A DNA stretch of 64,000 bases from GCA-003244245 sp050699515 (GTDB taxonomy: Bacteria; Actinomycetota; Actinomycetes; Mycobacteriales; Pseudonocardiaceae). Numbering within the stretch: position 1 is the first letter of the stretch; each line of letters starts with the position of its first letter. The position numbers and the translations under genes are program-made. Below the pieces are notes generated by a model, which was given only the letters and a program-made list of their open reading frames with translations, was not told the origin of the DNA and did not search any database. Shown one piece after another: positions 24,716-33,362 of this stretch. The stretch covers positions 1 through 64,000 of the forward strand of contig JBOHFF010000098.1 in assembly GCA_050699515.1 (NCBI GenBank), given 5' to 3'.

Positions 24716-26256
24716 GTCCTGGCAACACCGCTAGCGGGTGGGTGAATCCGCTGCTGGACAGCCGGGACAAGCGGCTGCCCCGGATCGCCGGCCCGTGCGG
24801 TGTGGTGATCTTCGGTGTCACCGGGGACCTGTCCAGGAAGAAGCTGATGCCAGCGATCTACGACCTGGCCAACCGCGGGCTGCTCCCACCGGGTTTCGCG
24901 CTGGTCGGGTTCGCCCGCCGGGACTGGGCCGATGAGAACTTCGCCGAGTTGGTGCACGACGCGGTGCGCGAGCACGCCCGGACCCCGTTCCGCGAGGAGG
25001 TCTGGGCCCGGCTGTCGGAAGGCATCCGGTTCGTGCCGGGCAGCTTCGATGACGACGCGGCGTTCGACCAGCTCACCACCGTGGTCGAGCAACTCGACCA
25101 GGAGCGGGGTACCGGCGGCAACCACGCCTTCTACCTGTCCATCCCGCCGGTGATGTTCCCGGTGGTCCTCAAGCAGCTCGCGCGCACCGGGCTGGCGGCT
25201 CGCGACGGCGAGCAGTGGCGCCGGGTGGTCATCGAGAAACCGTTCGGGCACGACCTGCGCAGCGCACGGGAGCTCAACGAGATCGTCAACGACGTCTTCC
25301 CCGAGGAGTCGGTGTTCCGCATCGACCACTACCTCGGCAAGGAGACGGTGCAGAATATCCTCGCGCTGCGCTTCGCCAACCAGCTCTACGAGCCGATCTG
25401 GAACGCCCACTACGTGGACCACGTGCAGATCACCATGGCCGAGGACATCGGGCTGGCCGGCCGGGCCGGGTACTACGACGGCATCGGCGCGGCCCGGGAC
25501 GTGATCCAGAACCATCTGCTCCAGCTGTTGGCCCTTACCGCGATGGAGGAGCCGCTGTCGTTCTCCCCCGAGGCCCTGCGCGGCGAGAAGATCAAATTAC
25601 TCTCGGCCATCAAGCTGGTGGAACCGTTGGCGGAGACCACCGCGCGGGGCCAGTACACGGCCGGTTGGCAGGGCGGCACCAAGGTCGTCGGGGTACTCGA
25701 GGAGGGTGGGTTCCGCCCGGACTCCCACACCGAGACCTTCGCCGCGATCACGCTGGGCGTGGACAACCGGCGGTGGGCCGGGGTGCCCTTCTTCCTGCGC
25801 ACCGGCAAGCGGCTGGGCCGGCGGGTCACCGAGATCGCGGTGGTCTTCAAGCGAGCTCCGCATCTGCCTTTCGAAGCGACCATGACCGAGGAGCTGGGAC
25901 AGAATGCCCTGGTGATCCGGGTACAGCCGGATGAGGGCGTCGTCATCCGGTTCGGCTCGAAGGTGCCGGGCACCGCGATGGAGGTGCGCGGCGTCACAAT
26001 GGACTTCCGGTACGGCTCGGCGTTCACCGAGTCCTCACCGGAGGCCTACGAGCGGCTGCTGCTGGACGTGTTGCGGGGCGAGCCATCGTTGTTCCCGGTG
26101 AACGCGGAGGTGGAGCTGTCCTGGAAGATCCTGGATCCGGTGCTCGAGCACTGGGCGAGTCAGGACGCGCCCGAGCCCTACCCGGCGGGCACCTGGGGAC
26201 CGCCCTCCGCGGACCGGATGATCGCCCAGACCGGCCGGACCTGGCGACGGCCGTGA
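24712..26256 (+). CDS. zwf: Glucose-6-phosphate 1-dehydrogenase
   Basis: 514 residues. NADP site VIFGVTGDLSRKKLMPA near residue 30; catalytic RIDHYLGKETVQNI; EKPFGHDL; substrate-binding ITMAEDIGLAGRAGYYD. All expected catalytic residues are visible. It opens the oxidative pentose phosphate pathway. GTG 24712 has AGGAG 5 bases upstream and overlaps the pgi stop. In related genomes opcA follows directly; here opcA lies 11.9 kb downstream. Confidence 0.95.
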   Translation: MSPGNTASGWVNPLLDSRDKRLPRIAGPCGVVIFGVTGDLSRKKLMPAIYDLANRGLLPPGFALVGFARRDWADENFAELVHDAVREHARTPFREEVWARLSEGIRFVPGSFDDDAAFDQLTTVVEQLDQERGTGGNHAFYLSIPPVMFPVVLKQLARTGLAARDGEQWRRVVIEKPFGHDLRSARELNEIVNDVFPEESVFRIDHYLGKETVQNILALRFANQLYEPIWNAHYVDHVQITMAEDIGLAGRAGYYDGIGAARDVIQNHLLQLLALTAMEEPLSFSPEALRGEKIKLLSAIKLVEPLAETTARGQYTAGWQGGTKVVGVLEEGGFRPDSHTETFAAITLGVDNRRWAGVPFFLRTGKRLGRRVTEIAVVFKRAPHLPFEATMTEELGQNALVIRVQPDEGVVIRFGSKVPGTAMEVRGVTMDFRYGSAFTESSPEAYERLLLDVLRGEPSLFPVNAEVELSWKILDPVLEHWASQDAPEPYPAGTWGPPSADRMIAQTGRTWRRP

Positions 26257-26286
26257 TCATGACGTCGACCGAGTACCCGCGCTGAC

Positions 26287-27412
26287 ATGCGGTGCGTAGT
26301 GTTCGGCGCCACCGGCTACATCGGTGGCCGCCTCGTTCCCGCGCTGCTCGCCGCCGGCCATCAGGTACGAGCGGTGGCGCGCAATCCCGGCAAGCTGGCC
26401 GAGGTGCCCTGGCGGGACCGGGTCGAGATCGTCAGCGGAGACGTCACCGATGCCCGCAGTGCTCGCGACGCAGCACCTGTCCGATCACCTGGCCTCACGA
26501 GCCGAGGTCGGTCAGATCCTGCTCGACTCCGGGGTACCGACCATCGTGCTGCGCGCGGCAGTGATCCTGGGGTCCGGGTCGGCCAGCTTCGAGATGCTGC
26601 GCTACCTCACCGAACGGCTCCCGGCGATGGTGACACCACGCTGGGTGCACAACCGCATCCAGCCCATCGCGGTCCGCGACGTGCTGCACTACCTGACCTA
26701 CGCCGCCGAACTGCCACCGCAGGTCAACCGGGCCTTCGACATCGGTGGACCGGATGTGCTGACCTACCGGGAGATGATGCGCCGCTACGCGGTGGTGGCC
26801 GGCCGGCTCCGGCGCGTGATCGTGCCGGAGCCGGTGCTGCCCCCGTGGCTGTCCGCGCAATGGGTAAACCTGGTCACGCCGGTGCCCCGGAGCATCGCCG
26901 TCCCCCTGATCGAGTCACTGGCGCACCAGGACATCCGGGAGCACCGCTGCGCCGCTGACGCCCGCACGTTGTGGGACGTCATCGAAGCCATCGGTGGGGA
27001 GCACGGGGGGTACTCCTTTCCCCTGGCGTGGTCGGTGCGCGGCTGGATCGACCGGCTCGCCGGTGGCGTCGGGTTGCGCCGCGGCCGTCGCGACCCGCAC
27101 CGGCTGCACGTCGGCGAGGCCCTGGACTGGTGGCGTGTGGAGTACCTCGACCGGCCCCGGTTGCTGCGGCTGCGCGCCGAGATGCGCCTGCCCGGCCGTG
27201 CCTGGCTGGAGCTCGAGGTCATCCCAGACGGGAACGGCGCTGCTCGTTACCCGCAGCGGGCGCTGTTCCAACCCCATGGGCTGGCCGGACATCTGTACTG
27301 GAAGAGCATCGCCCCCTTCCACGGTGTCGTCTTCGGCGGCATGGTGCGCAATATCACCGGCGCCGCCGAGCGATCAGTACCAGGAGAGACCTCCCGTGAA
27401 CAGCACCGGTAG
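26287..27412 (+). pseudogene. SDR-family NAD(P)-binding protein with DUF2867-like end, internally deleted
   Basis: The N-terminus is an extended SDR Rossmann start (MRCVVFGATGYIGGRLVPAL, then VEIVSGDVTDA). After about 60 residues the frame breaks, and the protein resumes in another frame as LASRAEVGQILLDSGVPTIV, followed by FEMLRYLTERLP and the C-terminal domain ending YWKSIAPFHGVVFGGMVRNI. The segment normally between them (roughly 60-70 codons, including the catalytic YxxxK region) is missing. In relatives the gene often precedes a photolyase, as it would here without the insert. Confidence 0.8.
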
Positions 27413-27446
27413 CCGTGACATGAGCGTGGCGATCGCCTTGCTCACC
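27301..27446. repeat. Left copy of duplicated SDR/photolyase junction
   Basis: It covers the end of the SDR-like gene (AAGAGCATCGCCC onward) and the first codons of a photolyase (ATGAGCGTGGCGATCGCC), which then stops making sense. The right copy at 30015-30166 leads into the intact photolyase. The two copies are diverged but collinear. Confidence 0.75.
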
Positions 27447-27530
27447 GGGCGTACACACTTTTCACACTCGGCCCTACCAGGCTGGTTGTGGCGCTACCGT
27501 GGGTCCGCCTGATCAAGTAAGGGCTGGGGG

Positions 27531-28960
27531 GTGGACGCGGTGACGGGAAGTAGTGCCAACCCGACCGGTGAGGAACGTACGAACCATGCCTTGGCGGGCC
27601 TTCTCGCGCGGGCTGGATGGACCCCGGAGAACCTCGGTGACCGGCTGAACCAGCTCTCGACGGTGCAGGGCCTCGGGGTGCGCGGGCACCGGCGGTCGGT
27701 GCGCCGGTGGGTGCACGCCGAACCAGGGCGATCCGCGCCGCGGGTGCCGCGCGAGCCGTGGCCCTCCCTGGTGTGCCACGTGCTACACGAGCGGCTCGGT
27801 GTACCGGTGACGCCCGAGATGCTCGGCTGGCACACCCACCACGGGCTGCTCTACGTACCCGCCGATCATGGGTTGAGCCAGCCCTGGTCGCCTCCCGGCG
27901 CGTGGAAGCGCTGGCCGAAGTCGTGGAAGCTGACACCGTGGACAGGCGACAATACCTCGCGCTGACGGGCATGACGTTGACGTCGGCCGCGCATGAGTGG
28001 CTGTTCGACCCGGCCAGAGTCGCTGCCTCGCTGCGTGGCAAGCGCGTCGGTCACCAGTTGGTCGACGATCTTGAACGAGTGGTCGAGACAAAGCGGCACC
28101 TGGACGACGCGATCGGCGGGGGCACGTTGTTGCCGTCAGTCCGGGAGGACCTGCGGTTGGTCGTTTCGATGCTGCGCAATGCCGCCTACGCCGAGGACGT
28201 CGGACGGCGCCTGTACGGAGTGGCTGCCGAGATGGGTCGCCTCGCCGGGTGGCTGGCCTACGACTCCGACCAGCATGCACTGGCACAACGATTCTGGCTG
28301 GCGGCACTGCGCGCAGCTCACGCGAGCGGAGACCGTGCGACCGGTGCCAACGTCCTGGGGTTCATGAGCGTGCAGGCGGCGGCATCCGAACGGCCGCGCG
28401 ACGCGGTGCTGCTGGCAGAGTCAGCCCTGACCCAGGAACGGCACCTCACCCCGGCTGTGGCGGCGTTTATCTACAGCAGGCTGGCCTTCGCGTCCGCTCG
28501 CGTGGGTGAGGAGCGGGCGTGGCGACGTTCCCAGGAGCGCGCGGAGTCGCTGTTCGCACGTTCGGTGGGCGGCGACGAACCCGCGTGGGTGTACTGGTTC
28601 ACCGAGGCGGAGCTGGAAGGTCTTACCGGTACAGCGCTCCTTGAATTCGGGAAACCCGCAGAGGCCGAGCCGCATCTTCGTCGAGCGGTGGGTCTGATCG
28701 ATCCTACTTTCGTCCGGGACCACGCGCTAATGATGTCGGACCTCGCTACCGCACGGGTGGGCGCGGGCTCGGTGGAGCATGCCTGCGCCACTGCATCGGA
28801 GGCCGCTGCGCTCATGGGGCGACTCGAGTCACGGCGGGACCAGCGCAGACTCGCTCGATTTCGGGTCGCGGCAGCACCGTACGAGAGGTCCTCGGCAGTG
28901 CGAGAGTTCGACGCCAAGTACCGCGATTTGGTCGCTTTTGCGATGCCCGTCAACCTATGA
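27531..28960 (+). pseudogene. Transcriptional regulator of the XRE/TPR-like class, frameshifted
   Basis: The N-terminal 120 residues (LARAGWTPENLGDRLNQLS, RRSVRRWVHAEPG, LLYVPADHGLSQPW) resemble the DNA-binding end of actinomycete regulators. Near 27898 one base appears missing, and the product continues in another frame as VEALAEVVEADTVDRRQY, then a long helical repeat region ending DLVAFAMPVNL. Each half is otherwise intact, so a recent mutation or a sequencing error is possible. It stands first in the inserted cassette. Confidence 0.7.
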
Positions 28961-29414
28961 AAGGCTCGCGGCCGAGACAGACGCCGACCGCGGACAGCGT
29001 GATCACTGGCATGACCGAGCGGAGCGTCCCGGTCATGCGCGTTGACACGTCGTGGTTCCCCCAGCGCATGAGCCTGGACGCCGAGTTCCAGAACGGTCGT
29101 TGCGGCGGGGTCCTGCGCACTGCTCACCGCGAGGTCGACCTCGCCGACATCCGTTCCGTGTGGGGTCCGTTCGCCGTCGGCGTACACCTTCCCGGACACG
29201 ATGTCGGCCGCCGAACGGGACTACGCCCGACGCGAAGCGAAGATCGGAGTGGGCGGTGTACTGCTGGCCCTGCCCGGCGTGTTGTGGGTGAACCGGCCCG
29301 ACCTTGCCGCCACTGCCGTGTACCGACCGTTGCAGTGGGTCGTCGCCGCGCGATGTGGGATGACGGTTCCGCGGTCGCTGGTCACCAACGATCCCGTGGC
29401 AGTGCAACGATTCG
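28957..29414 (+). pseudogene. N-terminal remnant of a graspetide ATP-grasp maturase (TgmB/MvdD-like)
   Basis: The pre-ATP-grasp region is recognisable: RSVPVMRVDTSWFPQRMSL, then VLRTAHREVDLADIRSVW, a one-base frameshift near 29165, then RSPSAYTFPDTMSAAERDYA and GVLLALPGVLWVNRPD, ending CGMTVPRSLVTNDPVAVQRF. Family members continue for about 200 residues with the ATP-grasp domain that forms side-chain ester or amide links in precursor peptides. That domain is absent. No precursor peptide gene is visible. Confidence 0.65.
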
Positions 29415-29469
29415 CCACACCGCCCCCGACAGCGTGCAGGGCCGATTCCTGCCCTGGTGGGGCTGCTTC

Positions 29470-29922
29470 ATGCGCCGCCGCGCCACCGTGGGCCCGACCG
29501 TCGGCACCCCGCACCCCGCGCGCACCGACGCCGCGCCCACCACCCGCACGACGGCGGTCGATCCCGCGCAGCTCGACGGCGGCGCCCGGTTCCCGTTCCT
29601 GGCCCAGCTCCACCTGCCTCCCGGCGTCTTGCGCAGCATCTGGCGCAGCGACGACGGCGACACCATCACCGAACTCCGCGCCCCCGACGGCTCGTGGTCC
29701 CAGGTCATCCGCGAGCCGGGCACCGACGGCCGGTACCGGGTCAAGGAGGCCGGGCCTACTCCGTTGTGGGCGCAGGTCGAGGCTGCCTGGGAGCAGTGGA
29801 CCGACCTCGCCGCGCCGGACTGGCACGAGTTCGGTCTCACCGCGACACCGACCACACACCGGGTCTGGTTCGGCAACCCCGACGGCCCCACATGGCCGCT
29901 CCCCACACCCGCCGTCCGGTAA
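29470..29922 (+). pseudogene. C-terminal fragment resembling a graspetide-associated O-methyltransferase
   Basis: An open frame gives FPFLAQLHLPPGVLRSIWRS, AGPTPLWAQVEAAWEQWTDL and a final VWFGNPDGPTWPLP. From memory this matches the C-terminal extension of isoaspartate-type O-methyltransferases found beside ATP-grasp maturases. The methyltransferase Rossmann fold itself is not present upstream. An alternative is a small independent protein starting at ATG 29470. It directly follows the truncated maturase. Confidence 0.45.
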
Positions 29923-30014
29923 TCTTGGCAATGTCACGACGCCGAGCTCCGGGTGCTGGTGCCGACCGGACTGATGCTCTCCGGTCCCGCAACCAGCACG
30001 GCGCGTTCTGCACT

Positions 30015-30166
30015 GAAAAGCATCGCCCATTCCATGGCATGGTCTTCAGCGGCATTGGTGCGCAATGTCACCGACGCCGCCGAGCGGTCACTACAGGAGA
30101 AACTGAGTGAATACAGTAGCACCGGTAGGGCCCGTGACATGAGCGTGACGATCGCCTTATTCACCC
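30015..30166. repeat. Right copy of duplicated SDR/photolyase junction
   Basis: It starts with AAAAGCATCGCCC, like the end of the SDR-like gene, but here no upstream gene is present. It then merges into the true photolyase start (ATGAGCGTGACGATCGCC). With 27301-27446 it flanks about 2.57 kb of inserted, decayed DNA. Confidence 0.75.
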
Positions 30167-31506
30167 GTGATTTGCGGGTGCACGACAATCCTGTCCTGCA
30201 CGCCGCCTGCAACGCCGCCGGCGAGGTGGTGCCGCTGTTCGTCCTCGACACGGCGATCCTGCGCGGCGGCTCGATGTCGGCGAACCGGGCGGCATTTCTC
30301 GCCGACTCGCTGGCTGATCTGGATGCCCACCTGCGGGAGCGGGGAGGGTATCTGGTGGTGCGCTCCGGTGACGTCGCCAAGGAGGTCGAGCGTGTCGTCA
30401 CGGACCTGGGTGCCGGCGAGGTGCATCTCGCCGCCGACGTCAGTGGTTACAGCCACCGCCGCGAACAAGCCCTGCGTGGCTCTCTCGCCGGTCAAGGCTG
30501 CCGGCTGCGGGTGCACGCCACCTCGATCACCGTGGTGGAGCCGGGCGCGATCACTCCCTCGGGAGGAGGCGCTCAGTTCGCGGTGTTCACCCCCTACTAC
30601 CGGCGTTGGCTGCAAGCGCAGCGCCGGGGCCTGCTCGAGGTACCCCGCCGGATCACGGTGCCGCCCGTCGCCACCGAACCGTTGCCCAGCCCTGACAGAC
30701 TGTGCTCAGGTCAGCGCTCGCCGCACCTGCCGCAGGGTGGTGAAGCGGCAGGGCGGCGCATCCTGAGCGACTGGCTCGCCGGGCCGATCCGTGATTACGA
30801 GCAGGCACACGACGATCTCGCCGCCGACGGCACCTCCCGGCTGTCCCCCTACCTGCACTTCGGCTGTATCTCACCCACCGAGGCGGCGCACACCGAGGAC
30901 GGATCGACCGCAGGTGGCGAAGCCTTCATCCGGCAACTGGCGTGGCGAGACTTCCACCACCAGGTCCTCGCCACTCGCCCCGAGACCGCGACCGCCGACT
31001 ACCGCACCCGGCACGACCGGTGGCGCCGCGACGAGGAAGCCGCGCAGGCCTGGCGGGATGGCCGTACCGGCTACCCGATCGTCGATGCGGGCATGCGGCA
31101 GCTTGCGGCGGAGGGCTGGATGCACAATCGCGCCCGCCTGATCACCGCGAGTTTCCTCACCAAGACGCTGTACCTGGACTGGCGGATCGGCGCGCGGCAT
31201 TTCTTCGACCTGCTCGTCGACGCCGACGTGGCCAACAACCAGCTCAACTGGCAGTGGGTCGCCGGCACCGGCACCGACAGCCGACCCAACCGGGTCCTCA
31301 ACCCCCTGCGGCAGGCCCAGCGCTACGACGCAGGCGGTGACTACGTCCGCCGCTACCTGCCCGAGCTCCGGGATGTTCCCGGACCCGCGGTGCACGAACC
31401 CTGGAAGCTGGACGCCCATCGCCGGGCCTGCCTCGACTACCCCGACCCCATCATCGACCTTCGTGAAGGCGCAGAGCGCTTCCGCGCCGCCCGGAAGACG
31501 TCATAG
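30139..31506 (+). CDS. phr: Deoxyribodipyrimidine photolyase/cryptochrome
   Basis: 455 residues. The N-terminal photolyase domain begins VTIALFTRDLRVHDNPVL and binds an antenna cofactor. The FAD domain includes TSRLSPYLHFGCISPTE, RQLAWRDFHHQVL, TGYPIVDAGMRQLAAEGWMH and NNQLNWQWVAGTGTDS, with DNA-binding Trp and Arg residues in place. It repairs UV cyclobutane dimers using blue light. ATG 30139 forms an ATGA overlap with a 12-codon upstream frame, a trace of its former coupling to the SDR-like gene. Confidence 0.9.
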   Translation: MSVTIALFTRDLRVHDNPVLHAACNAAGEVVPLFVLDTAILRGGSMSANRAAFLADSLADLDAHLRERGGYLVVRSGDVAKEVERVVTDLGAGEVHLAADVSGYSHRREQALRGSLAGQGCRLRVHATSITVVEPGAITPSGGGAQFAVFTPYYRRWLQAQRRGLLEVPRRITVPPVATEPLPSPDRLCSGQRSPHLPQGGEAAGRRILSDWLAGPIRDYEQAHDDLAADGTSRLSPYLHFGCISPTEAAHTEDGSTAGGEAFIRQLAWRDFHHQVLATRPETATADYRTRHDRWRRDEEAAQAWRDGRTGYPIVDAGMRQLAAEGWMHNRARLITASFLTKTLYLDWRIGARHFFDLLVDADVANNQLNWQWVAGTGTDSRPNRVLNPLRQAQRYDAGGDYVRRYLPELRDVPGPAVHEPWKLDAHRRACLDYPDPIIDLREGAERFRAARKTS

Positions 31507-31632
31507 CGGTGCATCATGGTGAGGCGCCGACCTTCGCTGATGACGACAGTTACGTAAAGAGATCTTCCTCCGAACCGCCGATCTCATTTTGCGGTCACGG
31601 ACCAGCCGGAGCTCGAACTCCGGAACGATCCG

Positions 31633-31943
31633 TCAGCTCACGAGCCGGGCCAAGGCGGTGGCGAACGCGTCCAGGTCGGGCAGTCCGGTAGCGAGCGCCT
31701 CCTGCACCCGGGCGTCGTCGACCTCGTCATAGACGTGCACAAGCCGATTTCGCAGCCCGGCGAGGCGATGACGTGGTTGGTCAGATCGATGCAGGTTTGC
31801 GCCGCGACCTGGACGAGGTAACGGCCGGCGTACACCTCGTGCTTCAGGTATTCGGCGGCAGGAAGGTCACGCAGCCGCCGCAGCTCGCGCAGATAGCCGG
31901 CGAGCAGCTCCAAGCGCTGGTGGATCCGGTCGAGATCAACCAT
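31633..31943 (-). pseudogene. hepT: HEPN toxin hepT, internally deleted and frameshifted
   Basis: It begins as a normal HepT (MVDLDRIHQRLELLAGYLRE, then AQTCIDLTNHVIAS), overlapping the mntA stop by 8 bases. After about 63 codons roughly 40 codons are missing and the frame changes. The catalytic end GLRNRLVHVYDEVDD is still readable in another frame down to a TGA at 31633. The R-x4-H RNase motif is therefore present but not fused to the N-terminus. The toxin should be inactive. Confidence 0.8.
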
Positions 31944-32337
31944 CCAGACCCTCGGCTGCTACCCGTCGTAGGAAGCGGTCGCGGTGGGCCCGCGCAGTGG
32001 GGAGGAAATCGAAGTATTCGCCGCGGGTGCGGACCTCGAAGGCGACCCGGCCAGGCTCGTCAGCGCTGTACAGCAGCCGGCCCTCCTCCAGTACCCGTCC
32101 GCGCAGCCTCAACGGCGCCCGCCGGAGGTCGACAAGGTCGACTATGGGTACGTGTAGCGCCTTCGCCAACTGGTCGGCCAGACTAGCCTCCGATAGCAGG
32201 TCCAACTGGCTTCCGGGCATGATGGCGATATCTGCGTCGCTGGTCGGACGATGTTGGCCGGTCGCGCGGGAGCCGAACAGGTAAGCGAACCGGACGCCGG
32301 CCGTGGCAAGCACCCGATCCACGGCGGAGGCGCTCAT
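31936..32337 (-). CDS. mntA: MNT-domain nucleotidyltransferase antitoxin (MntA)
   Basis: 133 residues. The minimal nucleotidyltransferase motif is GSRATGQHRPTSDADIAI near residues 20-37, with both Asp residues for Mg. In known pairs MntA adds AMP to HepT and so silences it. The next gene is a broken hepT, so this antitoxin has no functional local partner. ATG 32337 starts the conserved region closely; an open frame upstream is Arg-rich and unlikely. Confidence 0.8.
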   Translation of the reverse strand: MSASAVDRVLATAGVRFAYLFGSRATGQHRPTSDADIAIMPGSQLDLLSEASLADQLAKALHVPIVDLVDLRRAPLRLRGRVLEEGRLLYSADEPGRVAFEVRTRGEYFDFLPTARAHRDRFLRRVAAEGLDG

Positions 32338-32669
32338 AACCGCCGAGGGTACGCGCCGACGCCTGCGGCGTCGCACGCACCGGTCTCGCGGCACGCACCC
32401 TCATCGAACCCAGCGAGAGACCGTCGTGCGCCCCGCTCGAGCGCGCATCACACAGTCAGGCGACCCCCTTCCGTGGTCGGCCCGAAGGTGTATTCGTCAG
32501 AGTTGCCGGTGACGAAGTCCGGTGCGGCGTTGAGTTGGACTTCCTGCGAGGGGTATTGCTCGACGAGGACCGGGATTTTCGCATACGCGTCGGCCAAGCT
32601 CGGGAATCCTGCACCGCCCGGGAAGATCTCACCGGACCGGTAGGCAGTCCCGACCATAGCGACGAACCG
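32338..32669. other. Region between mntA and the ABC operon
   Basis: 332 bases. The only candidate gene is the 69-codon frame listed separately. Otherwise I see an arginine-rich extension of the mntA frame and no clear terminator or promoter. Confidence 0.4.
32448..32657 (-). CDS. Short hypothetical protein or gene fragment
   Basis: 69 residues beginning at ATG 32657, 10 bases after the ABC ATPase stop. The sequence (SLADAYAKIPVLVEQYPSQE, then DEYTFGPTTEGG) is protein-like rather than Arg-rich shadow. It looks like the C-terminal part of a larger protein, but I cannot name it. No Shine-Dalgarno is obvious. Confidence 0.35.
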   Translation of the reverse strand: MVGTAYRSGEIFPGGAGFPSLADAYAKIPVLVEQYPSQEVQLNAAPDFVTGNSDEYTFGPTTEGGRLTV

Positions 32670-33362
32670 TCACGGGGAACCCTTCAGCTCGACGATCCGG
32701 TCGCACCAGTGCTCCGCCAGCAGGCGGTCGTGGGTGATCAATAGAACGCCCGCGGCGCGATCCCGCACTTCGTCGGCGATGACCTCGAGCAGCGCAGCCT
32801 GGGTCGAGACGTCGAGCATCGAGGTCAGCTCATCGCAGATCACATACTGCGGTCGGGTGATCAACGCACGGGCCAGGCAGGCGCGCTGCAGCTGCCCTTC
32901 GGAGATCTCGTGCGGAAAGCGTTCCAGCAGTTCCGGGCTCAGTCCGACTCGCTCACAGGCGTGCTCGACGCGAGCGTCGAGTTCGGTGGGGGTGGGCCGA
33001 TACCGGCGACCTCCGGAACGCAGGGGTTCACCGACCAGGCGCCCGACGTGCAAGCGGGGGTCGACCGCGAGCCGCGGGGATTGCCACAGCAACGCGACAC
33101 GGAGCCGCTGCTCGCGCGGCAGGGCGAGCCCGGCGTCCCGCACCGGCTCGCTGTCCAGGACGACCTGGCCGGCGTCGGGCCGCTCCAGCAGTCCCAGGAC
33201 TCGAGCCAGGGTGGACTTCCCGGACCCGGACGGCCCGCACACCGCGACTCGCTCCCCGGTAGCCACAGTCAAGCTGACCCCATCCAGCACAGTGACGGCC
33301 CGCGCGCCCCGACCGTAACGGCGGACGATCGAGTCGGCGGCCAGCACGTCAGAACCGGCCAA
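32670..33362 (-). CDS. Oligopeptide-type ABC importer ATP-binding protein (DppF/OppF-like)
   Basis: 230 residues. Walker A VCGPSGSGKSTLARVLG, Q-loop LLWQSPRLAVDP, signature HEISEGQLQRACLARAL (with SEGQ instead of SGGQ), Walker B YVICDELTSMLD and switch His LLITHDRLL. It lacks the C-terminal peptide-transporter extension, so it is short for the family. It overlaps the second ATPase gene by 14 bases and is last in a five-gene operon. Confidence 0.85.
   Translation of the reverse strand: MAGSDVLAADSIVRRYGRGARAVTVLDGVSLTVATGERVAVCGPSGSGKSTLARVLGLLERPDAGQVVLDSEPVRDAGLALPREQRLRVALLWQSPRLAVDPRLHVGRLVGEPLRSGGRRYRPTPTELDARVEHACERVGLSPELLERFPHEISEGQLQRACLARALITRPQYVICDELTSMLDVSTQAALLEVIADEVRDRAAGVLLITHDRLLAEHWCDRIVELKGSP

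Noticed and set aside
28471..29199. 242-codon minus-strand frame opposite the cassette regulator
   Set aside because: The plus strand reads a recognisable regulator and an ATP-grasp maturase start here; the minus frame has no motif.
31530..31626. tRNA-like stretch with CAT near a CCGGAGCTCGAACTCCGG hairpin
   Set aside because: The T-arm loop has the wrong size and the anticodon stem pairs only three bases; no acceptor stem. More likely a simple hairpin after phr.
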